A DNA stretch of 64,000 nucleotides from Methylomicrobium agile (GTDB lineage: Bacteria > Pseudomonadota > Gammaproteobacteria > Methylococcales > Methylomonadaceae), in the NCBI RefSeq assembly GCF_000733855.1, contig NZ_JPOJ01000001.1, positions 1,798,001 to 1,862,000 of the forward strand, in the 5' to 3' direction. A program made the translations under genes and the position numbers. The notes beneath the pieces were generated by a model, which had not been told where the DNA came from, did no database searches, and saw only the letters and a list, made by a program, of their open reading frames with translations. Shown in pieces: positions 17,342-26,475 of the stretch (positions are counted from its first letter, which is position 1; every line of letters starts with the position of its first letter).

Positions 17342-18277
17342 ATGAGTCCGAAAAACACGATGCTGCCGATCGTATTGGCGAGCGATGAAAGATACGCGAT
17401 GCCGCTGGCGACGACGCTGAGATCGATTATCGAAGCGGGCCCCGTAAATGCGCCTTTCGACTTTCATATCTTCTCCGACGGCATTACCGAAAAGACCCGG
17501 AATAAGATTCTCGACTCGCTGCCGGCAGGCTCCGCGTCAATCCGCTGGATCGAGGTGGACATGAAGCCGTTCAGGGAATTCTCGACGATCGCGCATATTT
17601 CCAGGATCACCTTCGCGCGCTTCCTGATTCCGGACGTGTTTCCGGAGACCGTTTCGAAGGTGCTTTACCTGGATGCCGACATTCTGGTGCTCGACGACAT
17701 CGCGCCGCTGTGCCGGATGGAACTGAATGGCGCCCTGCTCGGAGCCGTGACCGATTACCTGGACGCCTGTCTGAAACGCGGAGAACCGCTATTTGCCGCG
17801 GTGCCGCGCGTCAGCAATTATTTCAACGCCGGCGTATTGCTGATCGACCTTGGCCGCTGGCGCGAGGAGGACATAGCAGCCAAGGCGATGGCCTATCTGG
17901 CCGCGCACCCGGACACGCCGTATTCGGACCAGGACGCGTTGAACGTCGTCTGCGACGGCCGTTGGAAAAAACTGGATTCGCGCTGGAATTTCCACAGCCA
18001 CGTCGAAAAAAGCCTGGCGGCGATGGCTCCGCACCAACGGCCGGGCATCGTGCACTTCGTGACTAAGGTCAAACCCTGGAATGCCCGGATTCCGAACCTG
18101 AACGCCGATTTTTACGACGGGTTCCGCAACCGGACCCGGTTCGGCAGGAGACCCTGGGACAGGCTGGCGGATGGGATTTGGGCGGGATGGCACCGCTTTA
18201 AATCCGCGTTGCGGCGTTATTCCCTGCTGGCCGCGGTATGGCGCCGGGCCGTCGCTTCCATGCGCGCGATGCTGTAG
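17342..18277 (+). CDS. Glycosyltransferase family 8
   Basis: A 311-aa retaining GT-A transferase. Motifs: PIVLASDERYAMPLATTLRSI at the N-terminus, TFARFLIPDVFPE, the DXD motif in KVLYLDADILVLDDI (near residue 105), NYFNAGVLLIDLGRWRE and YSDQDALNVVCDGRWKKLD, and the late HFVTKVKPW with the metal-ligand histidine. Family members transfer glucose or galactose in LPS core and capsule pathways. After an AT-rich stretch the composition returns to that of the main locus here. It is followed 31 bases later by the GT1 gene. Confidence 0.92.
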   Translation: MSPKNTMLPIVLASDERYAMPLATTLRSIIEAGPVNAPFDFHIFSDGITEKTRNKILDSLPAGSASIRWIEVDMKPFREFSTIAHISRITFARFLIPDVFPETVSKVLYLDADILVLDDIAPLCRMELNGALLGAVTDYLDACLKRGEPLFAAVPRVSNYFNAGVLLIDLGRWREEDIAAKAMAYLAAHPDTPYSDQDALNVVCDGRWKKLDSRWNFHSHVEKSLAAMAPHQRPGIVHFVTKVKPWNARIPNLNADFYDGFRNRTRFGRRPWDRLADGIWAGWHRFKSALRRYSLLAAVWRRAVASMRAML

Positions 18278-18308
18278 TGACTGTTTGGCAATGGTTCGGG
18301 AAGACGGC

Positions 18309-19739
18309 ATGAACCTCCAGATGCAGTATCCTTCAGGTACGTCGGGAGCAATCCTTGCGGTGGTTTGCTTACTGCCGGATGCAGGCCACGTCTTGCCCCT
18401 GCTCCGTTTGGCCCGATGGCTAAGCCGCCGGGGCGCCTGCCGGGTCGCTTGCTTTCTGCCGCGCAGGTTCGAAACCGCGGCGCGGGCGTTTGGATTCGAT
18501 TATTACGATCCGGGCGGCGCGGAGTTCGAGCCTGACGCTGCCGTTTTCGTCAGACTGGCCGGAAAATCGATTTTTTACAATGCTTTTTCCAATTATTACG
18601 ACCTCTCCGACTATTACTGGACGCCTCTCCGCGCGGCGGCGAGCCAAAAGTTGGCCGGTCTGGCCGGAAGTCTACAAAGCCTTGAACCCCGGTATCTACT
18701 CTGCGACAACCACATATTTTCCGATTATTACGAGCGCCTCGCCCAGGCCTGCGGCGCCGCGCTGCTGCTCAACCGTTCCGAAGGCACGCTCCGGGAATTC
18801 AGGCGGCCGTTCGTCCAGGCCTACGGGATCGGCGCTACGTCCCCGTGGCAGCAGACACTGGTCGAAACGGCAGGCTGGGGCGCGAGGACGTTTTTCCGCT
18901 ACTGGCGCGCGTTCGTCCATTCCCGGCGCCGCCGGCGCAGCATCGCCCTTGATCTGGCTACCGGACGCCTCACGGAGGCCGCCTTTAAAAATCGTCCGGA
19001 TGGCGGGGTTGAACCCGTTTACCTGAACGCCGGCCTCGCCGTGCTGGAACCGGACTTCGCATCCTTGCGCCGGACTCTGCCCGCAGAACGCGAGCTTTTC
19101 TTTCCGCCGACGGTCGAGATCGGCGAGTCCTCCCTGCCGGCCGGCCTGAATGAATGGCTAGACCGCCAGTCCGACGGAAGGGTCGTGTATGTATGCTTCG
19201 GAACCATGATCGCGTTATCGGACGGGATACTGAAAGTCCTGGCAAAAGGATTTGCCGCGACCGGTGCGCCGGTGCTCTGGTCGCTGCCCGAGCCACAGGC
19301 CTCGTGCCTCGCAGGGTACGCGTTGCCGGCGCGCATCCGGATCGAGTCGTTCGTGCCGCAGGCGGAACTGATGGCGTCTTCGAAGGTGGGCTGCTTCGTG
19401 ACGCATGGCGGCGCCGGCAGCCTGCAGGACGCGGTAATGGCCGGCAAGCCTGTGCTGTGCATCCCGTTCCTGTGGGACCAGCCCTACAACGGTGCCCTTG
19501 CGGCACGCCTGGGTTTCGGCCGGACCGTTCTCAAGTGTAAGCTGACAAGTCGCCGGATCAACCGGGAAATCGGGGAGTTGCTCTCGAATCCGGCCTATCG
19601 GGAAGCGGCGGCTCGATTGGCCCAAACCGCGCGGGACATGCAGCGCGCCATGCTGGAGTCCGATCCTTTGGCGAAAGGATTTCCGGAGGTTCCGGCCGGC
19701 GAAAACAGACATCTACCGCTTCAGCCAGTCATTTTTTAG
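18309..19739 (+). CDS. Glycosyltransferase family 1 (UGT/MGT-type)
   Basis: The ATG at 18309 has GGGAAG six bases upstream; an in-frame ATG at 18291 lacks such a site. The protein is then 476 aa. The C-domain shows YVCFGTMIALSDG, ALPARIRIESFVPQAELM and the donor-binding signature VTHGGAGSLQDAVMAGKPVLCIPFLWDQPYNGALAARLG. This is the UGT/macrolide-glycosyltransferase pattern, more usual in glycolipid and natural-product glycosylation than in capsule loci. It probably uses a UDP- or dTDP-sugar. Its acceptor in this pathway is unknown. Confidence 0.87.
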   Translation: MNLQMQYPSGTSGAILAVVCLLPDAGHVLPLLRLARWLSRRGACRVACFLPRRFETAARAFGFDYYDPGGAEFEPDAAVFVRLAGKSIFYNAFSNYYDLSDYYWTPLRAAASQKLAGLAGSLQSLEPRYLLCDNHIFSDYYERLAQACGAALLLNRSEGTLREFRRPFVQAYGIGATSPWQQTLVETAGWGARTFFRYWRAFVHSRRRRRSIALDLATGRLTEAAFKNRPDGGVEPVYLNAGLAVLEPDFASLRRTLPAERELFFPPTVEIGESSLPAGLNEWLDRQSDGRVVYVCFGTMIALSDGILKVLAKGFAATGAPVLWSLPEPQASCLAGYALPARIRIESFVPQAELMASSKVGCFVTHGGAGSLQDAVMAGKPVLCIPFLWDQPYNGALAARLGFGRTVLKCKLTSRRINREIGELLSNPAYREAAARLAQTARDMQRAMLESDPLAKGFPEVPAGENRHLPLQPVIF

Positions 19740-19759
19740 ATATAAAAGAAGACAGTGCC

Positions 19760-20728
19760 ATGGAAAAACACCCGCTAATCTCTGTAATCATTCCAACCTT
19801 CAATCGGCATCGATTTATTGTCGAGGCAGTGGAAAGCGTTTTGAGCCAGGAAATCGACGATCTGGAGGTGATCGTGGTCGACGACGGCTCGACGGATGGA
19901 ACCCGGCATCTGCTCGAGCCCTACCAGCAGGAGATCCGTTACGTTTACCAGGACAACCAAGGCGTCAGCGCCGCGCGTAATCACGGCGTCCGGGAAAGCC
20001 GCGGCGAATGGTTGGCTTTTCTCGACAGCGACGATCGTTGGGTGTCCGGGCAACTGAAAGCCCGGCTGGAGGCGGCCGCCGGCGAAGATGTGTTCAGCTT
20101 CGGAGGCGTCGAATGGTTTGTCGACAATGCGGAGGATCGTCATTTGCTGGGCCAATCCGAAAGCGTGACCTGGCCACATTGCGACACTGCCGGTTACGTG
20201 AGCGATCCAGTCCTGGACGTTGCCGAAGGCTGTTATCTGCATCTCGGAACGCTCCTGTGTAGAAAAAGTGCCTTTCTGGATGTCGGGTGGTTCGATACGG
20301 GCCTGTGCATGGGGGAAGATGAGGACTGGTTCAGCCGGGCTTCGCTGAAAAAAAAATTCCGCTACACCCCCGAAACGGTTCTTTGCCGGCGCTTCCATCC
20401 CGGCCAGATCAGCCAGGAACGGGAAGAGTCCCTGCGTAGCCTGATCACCGTGTTCGCCCGCATCAGGGAGCGGACGGCCGGCGTCCATCCTCAAGCCTAT
20501 GCGGCGGCCGGAAAGCGGCTGGCGGCAAAATGGTCGCACTTGGCAAACCGGCTGGCGACGGAGGCTCGCGGCAGTGAGGCGGTCCGCGCCGTCCGGGCCG
20601 CGCTATCCCTGGAACCTTCGAACATGAAATATCTGCTCAAACTGGTGCTGCTGTCCGGTCGCGGCTTGGCCGGCGATGCTATGATGCGACACGCTTATAT
20701 GCTCTTTTGCAAAGCCCTGCGTTTTTAG
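19760..20728 (+). CDS. Glycosyltransferase family 2
   Basis: A 322-aa GT-A transferase with SVIIPTFNRHRFIVEAVESV, VIVVDDGSTDGTRHLL, GVSAARNHGVRESRGEWLAFLDSDD (DXD at SDD) and MGEDEDWFSRASLKKKFRY (ED motif). The C-terminal 90 residues form charged helices. It ends at a TAG (20726-20728), and the same frame stays open beyond that stop and encodes an FkbM methyltransferase lacking a standard start codon. It may therefore be the N-terminal half of a former or read-through fusion. Confidence 0.9.
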   Translation: MEKHPLISVIIPTFNRHRFIVEAVESVLSQEIDDLEVIVVDDGSTDGTRHLLEPYQQEIRYVYQDNQGVSAARNHGVRESRGEWLAFLDSDDRWVSGQLKARLEAAAGEDVFSFGGVEWFVDNAEDRHLLGQSESVTWPHCDTAGYVSDPVLDVAEGCYLHLGTLLCRKSAFLDVGWFDTGLCMGEDEDWFSRASLKKKFRYTPETVLCRRFHPGQISQEREESLRSLITVFARIRERTAGVHPQAYAAAGKRLAAKWSHLANRLATEARGSEAVRAVRAALSLEPSNMKYLLKLVLLSGRGLAGDAMMRHAYMLFCKALRF

Positions 20729-21619
20729 ACAAAAGTCATCAGGCGGATCCTGATTTTATTCAACGGAATTTCGCTGAATTACGATTGTCCGAAGATCCAC
20801 ATTCCGTTCAGCGTCAGTACCAAATTTACGAATGTCTACTGGAAAAAAACCTGGAAAACTGAAATCGTCAAACGCCTGTTCGATGCCGAGGAGGGGGTCT
20901 TCATCGATGTCGGCGCCAATATCGGGCAAACGCTGCTGGACTTTCGGGTCACGCACCCGAACGCGCAGTATGTCGGTTTCGAGCCCAACATTTCCTGCGT
21001 TTTTTATCTAAAAGAATTGATTTCGGTAAATTCCTTCCGGAACTGCCAGATCATACCCGCGGCGTTGAACGACGAAACCAACTGCCTGTCGCTGTATCGT
21101 GCCAAAGACCACCAGGACGACGTTTGCGCGACGATCAACTCGGATTTGCGCCCCGAAAGGTTTTATGACGTCGATCATGCACTCTGCTTCAGGTTCGATG
21201 AGATTCGGCATCGCCTCGGCATCGGGCGGATCGATTTTATAAAAATCGACGCGGAAGGTTCCGAGCTTGAATGTCTGAAAGGGATGCGAGACAGTTTGCA
21301 GGCATTCAGGCCCGAGATTCTCTGCGAAGTGCTGTTCACCGACGGCAAGGCGGACATCGAGCGGCATCGGGAACGGAACCGCCGACTGATGCAGTTTCTA
21401 GGCGAATTGAATTATGACGTGCTGCAGTTGATCAAGTCGTCCGACGACAAGTCTGTCGTCGACGTCAGGCGAATTCAGAATTTCCCTTCCGCCTACTGGA
21501 CTATGGACAACAAGGACCTTTGCGATTATCTGTTCATACCCCGGGAAAAGGTGAAAAAGGTTTACGCTCTGTTTCGCGGAGGCGAGGCGGGATATAGCCA
21601 GCTCGTGCTGGACGCGTAG
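20729..21619 (+). CDS. FkbM-family methyltransferase without a canonical start codon
   Basis: The frame is open directly after the TAG of the upstream GT2 gene and in the same phase. It encodes an FkbM methyltransferase: FIDVGANIGQTLLDFR (SAM motif I), YVGFEPNISCVFYLKEL, IDFIKIDAEGSELECLKGM and ILCEVLF. The core motif lies well upstream of the first ATG/GTG/TTG in this frame (TTG at 21017), so a start there would remove the SAM site. Between 20729 and the motif only rare starts exist: CTG at 20750 and ATT at 20753, the latter six bases after AGGCGG. Expected role: O-methylation of a sugar in the repeat unit. Translation may need a rare start, stop read-through or coupling. Confidence 0.8.
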   Translation, partial: TKVIRRILILFNGISLNYDCPKIHIPFSVSTKFTNVYWKKTWKTEIVKRLFDAEEGVFIDVGANIGQTLLDFRVTHPNAQYVGFEPNISCVFYLKELISVNSFRNCQIIPAALNDETNCLSLYRAKDHQDDVCATINSDLRPERFYDVDHALCFRFDEIRHRLGIGRIDFIKIDAEGSELECLKGMRDSLQAFRPEILCEVLFTDGKADIERHRERNRRLMQFLGELNYDVLQLIKSSDDKSVVDVRRIQNFPSAYWTMDNKDLCDYLFIPREKVKKVYALFRGGEAGYSQLVLDA

Positions 21620-21733
21620 GGAGTCGGGATATAGCGGCCAGCCCGAAGTTGGCAGGAAGGCGCGGTCGAACCGGAGAGCGATCCCTCCGGCCCGGCTAAC
21701 GCCGGAAACGAAAGGATCGGAAGCTAAACGCAG

Positions 21734-21762
21734 TCGGCAGGTCGAGCCGATCGGCCTGCCGA
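21734..21762. terminator. GC-rich hairpin between convergent genes
   Basis: TCGGCAGG (21734-21741) pairs with CCTGCCGA (21755-21762) around a 13-base loop. It lies between the convergent ends of the FkbM and beta-helix genes, where a bidirectional terminator would be expected. No T-run is present on either side, so termination activity is uncertain. Confidence 0.35.
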
Positions 21763-21788
21763 TTCAGAAGCCGGGAAATGCCCGGACT

Positions 21789-23216
21789 TTAGGGAAGGTA
21801 TCTGAGGTTCGTCGGCGGATTCAGCGAGGCCGAAACCGTGCCGCCCGCTTCGTAGGCGCCGATCGAAGGCGCCGACGACCGCGACGCGCCGCTCATGTCG
21901 GTGGTGATGCCCGAAATGGGGGTTCCTTTACCCTTCACGACGGAAGTGGATTTAATGTGGAAGTCGCACGCGTTGGTTACGCAATTCGAATAGGCCGCCA
22001 CGAACGCCGGATCCCCGCCATTCACCGCGTGCGGTTCGGAAAATCCGGACTTCGCTGCGTTGCTGCCGTTGGCCACGAAATTGTAATCCTTGATCGTGTT
22101 CGAACCGTTGGTGCCGTACCAGCCCATGCTGTTGCTGTTGCCGCAGTTATAGAAAATATTGTTCCTGATATCCGCGTTATTGGCGCCTGGCGCGTAGTTG
22201 AACAAGAGCGGCTGTACCCCGTTGCCAACCCGGTAGAACGTATTGTTGTAGATTTTCATGTAGGGCGAGCCGCCGAACATCGCGCTGTTGCCCTGCCACA
22301 TGTTTGCGAATACGTTGTTACGGAAGGTGATGTTGTTCGCGGTCGTCGAGTCGACCAGATCCCCGATCTGGCTTTGCAGGTCGTGGAAATAGTTGTTTTC
22401 GATGATCACGTTCTGAGTCGGTTCGCCGCTGACCCAGTACTGGAAAATATCGACGTGCGCGCCGTTCGCCCCGTTGTAAGTGATATTGCGGACCTCGTTG
22501 TTGGAAATAGTCGAGTTGGAAAAGCCGTTCAGGTCCATCACGCGTTCCGGATCGACCATGTCCTTGAAGATGTTATGAGAAATCTTCTGGTTCGAGCCTT
22601 TCGCGGCAATCGGAATATAGATCGACGGGCCGACCTTGTTCGGGGTGCTCTTGCCGTCGAACGTATTGCCGTCGATCAATACGCCCGAGGTATTGATGTT
22701 CATGTAGATGCCGATCGCATCGTAATAATCCTGGGTTTTGTTCGAATAGAAATAGTTATTCAGGATCTTCGTATTATTCGCGTTCAGCCTGAACAGACCT
22801 GCCGGCCCTTGAAAGCCCGTGACCTGGAAGTCTTGGACCGTCAAGTAATTGTGCCCACTATTGACGGTCACGGCGCCGATTGTGGCGGTTTCGCCGGATG
22901 CGGCCTGGATCGTGATCGGCGCAGACGATGTGCCCGCCCTGACGGAAGAAATGGCTGCAGCGGAATAATCGCCCGCATGGACCGTTACGGTATCTCCCGC
23001 TTGCGCGGCATTGACGCCTTTTTGAATGGTCGAGAAGGCGCAGTTCGGCGCGGAGGACGACGCGGTGTTGGCCGAGCCGTTGCAAGAACTGTCGCTGCCG
23101 TCCTTGCGGACGTGGTAAGTCGCGGCGCTCGCGTAGGACCAGGCGCCCGAGGACAGGAAGGCTAGGGCCGGAATCAGAAGATAACGCGTTGCAGTGGTAG
23201 TGGTATGTTTTTTCAT
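21789..23216 (-). CDS. Secreted right-handed parallel beta-helix protein
   Basis: A 475-aa protein with a signal peptide (TRYLLIPALAFLSSGAWSYASA, cleavage near residue 31). The mature start YHVRKDGSDSSCNG and FSTIQKGVNAAQAGDTVTVHAG are typical of pectin-lyase-fold proteins. Repeated N-rich turns follow (ITFRNNVFANM, MKIYNNTFYRV, ADIRNNIFYNC), and it ends with APSIGAYEAGG and a short PPTNLRYLP tail. The fold is used by polysaccharide lyases and epimerases, so it may modify or trim the exopolysaccharide outside the cell. No catalytic residues were identified. The tail looks like the first strand of an FN3 domain cut short. No CTERM sorting signal is present. Confidence 0.82.
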   Translation of the reverse strand: MKKHTTTTATRYLLIPALAFLSSGAWSYASAATYHVRKDGSDSSCNGSANTASSSAPNCAFSTIQKGVNAAQAGDTVTVHAGDYSAAAISSVRAGTSSAPITIQAASGETATIGAVTVNSGHNYLTVQDFQVTGFQGPAGLFRLNANNTKILNNYFYSNKTQDYYDAIGIYMNINTSGVLIDGNTFDGKSTPNKVGPSIYIPIAAKGSNQKISHNIFKDMVDPERVMDLNGFSNSTISNNEVRNITYNGANGAHVDIFQYWVSGEPTQNVIIENNYFHDLQSQIGDLVDSTTANNITFRNNVFANMWQGNSAMFGGSPYMKIYNNTFYRVGNGVQPLLFNYAPGANNADIRNNIFYNCGNSNSMGWYGTNGSNTIKDYNFVANGSNAAKSGFSEPHAVNGGDPAFVAAYSNCVTNACDFHIKSTSVVKGKGTPISGITTDMSGASRSSAPSIGAYEAGGTVSASLNPPTNLRYLP

Positions 23217-23462
23217 TTAGATAATCTCAGTAAGTGTCTTTCGGTCAGGAAAGCAAAGACATAAATCGAGGGCCGCCCGGAGCGGGCGACCGCAGGTTAA
23301 TGACTATTTAGATTCTTTAAAATCTCATTTGTCGAATTTCGGTTCGCGCTTCACGCATGCGGGGCGGTTTTTTCTCCTTTCCCGGATGGCCTGGCGGAAG
23401 CACCCGTGTGGATTCAGGTGCACACGCCGGGATTTTTCATGCCTTTAAAGCTGGCCCGTGGG

Positions 23463-25457
23463 TTAATAACCGTTGCCGTAAATCGACAGAGCGGCCTGAC
23501 CTTTCGCCGCCGCGCCTCTCCAGGTGTTTGGCAGGTCGGTCAGCGCGGTCGAGGCGCTGGTTTCCAATTTACCGGTCGATGAGCCGACTTGGTCGCGAAA
23601 GACGATCTGTCCCTGCGAACTGAGGATCGCGATCCAGTATGGCTTGCCTTGAGTCACCGCCGCGGCGGAAACCGGCACGGTGTTCCAAGCGCCTGCCTTC
23701 AGGTTGCCGATTTTACCCTGGCCGATGCGGGTGCCCGGATGGCCGTAGTTGTCGCTGTAAATGCCCGCCGCCACTTTCGTCGCAGTCGAGCCGGCATCCA
23801 GGTAGATCTGAACCGAGGTGATCGTTTTCGACGCCGACGGCACGGTTTGGAAGGCTTCGGCCGTACCCCGGGCTCTAGCTTCGGCCCACGGTTCTACGTT
23901 TTTGTCGCCCATCACGAGCTGCGAAGGATTTGAAACGCTGACCGCGGTTTTCATGTTGGTGCTGACTTCGCTTGCGGTCAAGGCCCGGTTATAAATACGA
24001 ACCTCGTCGATGTAACCGTGGAAATACTCGCCCCACAGGCTGTTGCCGCCGATGCGCAGCACGCCGTCGGATGGCTGGATCAAGGTATTCCGGGTGCTCT
24101 TGGCCACTTCGGCGCCATTGACGTACAGCCGTTGATAGGTCTGGTCGTAGGTCGCTACGAGGTGGGTCCAGGTATTTGTAGGCAACCGGTTGGGCCCTAC
24201 GACACTGCGGTAACTGCCGTCGTTGATATAAGAGACGGGCAGATTGTCGTCTTCTTCGGAATACAGAGCATAAACTTCGGCGCCTGAGGCTTGTTTTAGA
24301 ATGATCGTATTGCCGCCGTTCGATTGCGACAGCGGATACACCCAGGCTTCGAGAGTAAGGCCTGTCGAAAGGTCCAGCGAGGCGCTGTCGTTGACGGTGA
24401 CCCAATCGTTAATACCGTCGAACTTCAACGCTTTCCCATAGCGACCGTTAGCGATTCTGACCGCTTCCTTGATCGTGCCGTGGTTGCCTTTACCTGAAGC
24501 ATCCGCCACTGTCGTGCCGCTATCTTCTTCGAAACCGTAAGCGGCTACCAGGCCGTCGTTGCTGTTCGCTGGCGATTGCGTGGTTCCTCCCGTAGAAGAA
24601 GAGACATTGATGAAATTGCTGTTCGTTTTGGTATTGCTGCCGCCTGTGCCGGTAACCGTCAGGCTCACGGTGTAGGTGCCGGGTGCGCTGTAGATGTGGT
24701 TCGGGCTGGTTGCCGTACTGGTCGAACCGTCGCCGAAATTCCACGATCTGCCGGTGATGTTGCCCGAGGAGGTATCGGTAAAATTCACTGTCAAAGGTGC
24801 GCCGCCGGAGGTCGGGGTGGCCGAGAAATTGGCTACCGGGGCTGTGCCGCCGCTGACGGTAATAAAGCCCGGCTTGGTTTTGGTCGCGCTGCCGTTCGCG
24901 CCGGTAACCGTCAGGCTTACGTTATAGGTTCCCGGCGTCGCGTAAGTCACGGTGGTGACTTTAGCGCTGGAGTTCGTGACGGTAGGCGTGTACGAGCTTG
25001 GAAAATCCCATTTCCAGCTGGTGACTGTGCCCGTCGTTGCCGGTGTGAAATCCACCGTCAAAGGTGCCATGCCGCTGGTTTTGCTCGCGGTGAAATCGGC
25101 CGTCAACGCCGGCGTCGCGGCAGGCGCTGTTGTATTGATTTCATTGGAGTAAGCGCTTTCGGACGTTTTGGCCGTATCGTAGGCTTTTACCGCAAAAAAA
25201 TACTGGGTGCCATCCTGCAGCCCCGAAACCGAATAAGTGGTTTTGCTGCCGGCGTCAACGGTCGTTGTGTACTTATTGCTGCTGGTTCCGTAAGAAACTT
25301 TATATCCTCCAATGTTGGAGGATGTACTGGCATCCCAGGCGAGGTTGATGGTTCCTGCGTATGAATTGACGCCGAACAAAAGCAGGGAAAGCAGGGTCAA
25401 AAAATTACGCGGAAAAAGCTTGCGTAAGGCGGTGTTCGTAATAAGAAAATTTTTCAT
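23463..25457 (-). CDS. Secreted multidomain protein: FN3, two PKD domains, LamG-like domain
   Basis: The ATG at 25457 begins a good signal peptide (cleavage near residue 34, VNSYA/G); an upstream in-frame start would bury it. The protein has 664 aa. Order: FN3 (about 36-117, TINLAWDASTSSNIGGYKV), PKD1 (about 120-200, GMAPLTVDFTP), PKD2 (about 205-285, WNFGDGSTSTATSPNHIYS), LamG/concanavalin-like (about 300-500, LTLEAWVYPLSQSNGG, GYIDEVRIYNRAL), then an unassigned beta-rich C-domain. All parts are binding or spacer modules; no enzyme motif is seen. It is likely a matrix or surface protein binding the polysaccharide. No sorting signal or anchor is visible at the C-terminus. Confidence 0.85.
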   Translation of the reverse strand: MKNFLITNTALRKLFPRNFLTLLSLLLFGVNSYAGTINLAWDASTSSNIGGYKVSYGTSSNKYTTTVDAGSKTTYSVSGLQDGTQYFFAVKAYDTAKTSESAYSNEINTTAPAATPALTADFTASKTSGMAPLTVDFTPATTGTVTSWKWDFPSSYTPTVTNSSAKVTTVTYATPGTYNVSLTVTGANGSATKTKPGFITVSGGTAPVANFSATPTSGGAPLTVNFTDTSSGNITGRSWNFGDGSTSTATSPNHIYSAPGTYTVSLTVTGTGGSNTKTNSNFINVSSSTGGTTQSPANSNDGLVAAYGFEEDSGTTVADASGKGNHGTIKEAVRIANGRYGKALKFDGINDWVTVNDSASLDLSTGLTLEAWVYPLSQSNGGNTIILKQASGAEVYALYSEEDDNLPVSYINDGSYRSVVGPNRLPTNTWTHLVATYDQTYQRLYVNGAEVAKSTRNTLIQPSDGVLRIGGNSLWGEYFHGYIDEVRIYNRALTASEVSTNMKTAVSVSNPSQLVMGDKNVEPWAEARARGTAEAFQTVPSASKTITSVQIYLDAGSTATKVAAGIYSDNYGHPGTRIGQGKIGNLKAGAWNTVPVSAAAVTQGKPYWIAILSSQGQIVFRDQVGSSTGKLETSASTALTDLPNTWRGAAAKGQAALSIYGNGY

Positions 25458-26054
25458 TATTGTCGAGAGTGATTGAATGCCTGGCTCATCGAAAATCAAG
25501 CCGGACAAAGTGGATGATTTTTTTACCCAAAGCCGTCCCGCGGGGCTTGTCGAAGCCCTTGAGAAGGCACAAGGAAAAAGTCGATATGTTCCTGAATTCT
25601 TTAGGAACTTTTATATGATTTGAAAGTCTTGAATAGATGAGTACAAAACTCTTCTCCTAGTAAAAAATAGGGCCGAGGAGTTCCTTGATCGATCGCGACG
25701 AGTTCCATTATGGGTATGCGGCAGCCAACTAAGCAGCATTCGCATTGCTGCGTGGCCTGTCGCTCCCCACTGTCATTAGGAAAAAGCCCAGTTAGACTGG
25801 AAATTTTGCGCAGCACCTTTCCGATAGTTTTGCCGTGCTACCGTTTAGAGTGCGCATTTATCTGCCGGCAATCCTTTCGCATGCGGTTAAGGGATACCGG
25901 TGGCTTAAGTATGTGAATTTCTTGGATCTTTGAAAAAATAATTCACAATTGCATGTTTTTTATAAGCATATACCTCGATAGTTTTAATTTTGCGGATAGA
26001 AATCTAGTGTCTTCGGATGAAGGTCAGGCGGGTTTCCTGATATTTTAATCTATG

Positions 26055-26073
26055 GCTGAAGATCATAATCTAC
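26055..26073 (+). repeat. Direct repeat copy 1 upstream of the flippase gene
   Basis: The 19 bases GCTGAAGATCATAATCTAC recur at 26163-26181 with one mismatch (fourth base G/C). Copies are exactly 108 bases apart and lie about 420 and 310 bases before the Wzx start. The spacing and conservation inside otherwise unstructured AT-rich DNA suggest binding sites for a regulator, but no known operator is recognised. Confidence 0.65.
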
Positions 26074-26162
26074 TTTAATTAACAATATATTAGTTAATAT
26101 AAAAAATTCCCTGGCAAAGCTGTGAAAATAATAGTGTAGCTTTTATGGTCGGTATGTCCGTA

Positions 26163-26181
26163 GCTCAAGATCATAATCTAC
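26163..26181 (+). repeat. Direct repeat copy 2 upstream of the flippase gene
   Basis: Second copy, GCTCAAGATCATAATCTAC. It is followed by CTTAACAGG within ten bases, whereas copy 1 is followed by TTTAATTAAC, so the similarity fades quickly outside the 19 bases. Confidence 0.65.
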
Positions 26182-26475
26182 AATACTTAACAGGTCCTTA
26201 TGTATATAAACAATATCTATTTAGTTATGCCGGGTTTATGTTTGCATGGCGTCGTGATGTTGGCTGTGTTAAATAATATCTATATTAAAAATCAATAATT
26301 TGAGTAAATATATAGCAGCGGTGCGGTTGCCGCCTTATGGCGTCCGGTTGCGGTTCGGAACCGGAAGGCCGGCCGGCGCAGGCTGCGGATAACAACGCTT
26401 TTCGCAAAAAGGAACGCCTATTTTCGAACGGATACCTGGGGCATTCGCCCGAGGCATTGACATGCAGGAGGAGTC

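Larger units (their letters stand above)
25458..26475. other. Long AT-rich divergent intergenic region
   Basis: About 1 kb between divergent genes, with no convincing gene (two ORFs of about 70 codons are composition artefacts). It should contain the promoters of the secreted protein (minus) and of the Wzx-like flippase (plus). A hairpin-like AAGTTCCTAAAG/AATTCAGGAAC pair lies near 25590-25612. A 19-base direct repeat is annotated separately. The flippase start is preceded by CAGGAGGAGTC. Confidence 0.55.

Noticed and set aside
21957-23165. 402-codon plus-strand ORF opposite the beta-helix gene
   Set aside because: A shadow produced by GC-rich codon bias; the minus-strand frame has a signal peptide and a clear fold.
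25601-25916. Two ORFs of about 70 codons in the 25.5-26.5 kb AT-rich region
   Set aside because: They overlap on opposite strands, lack ribosome sites and have no family pattern.
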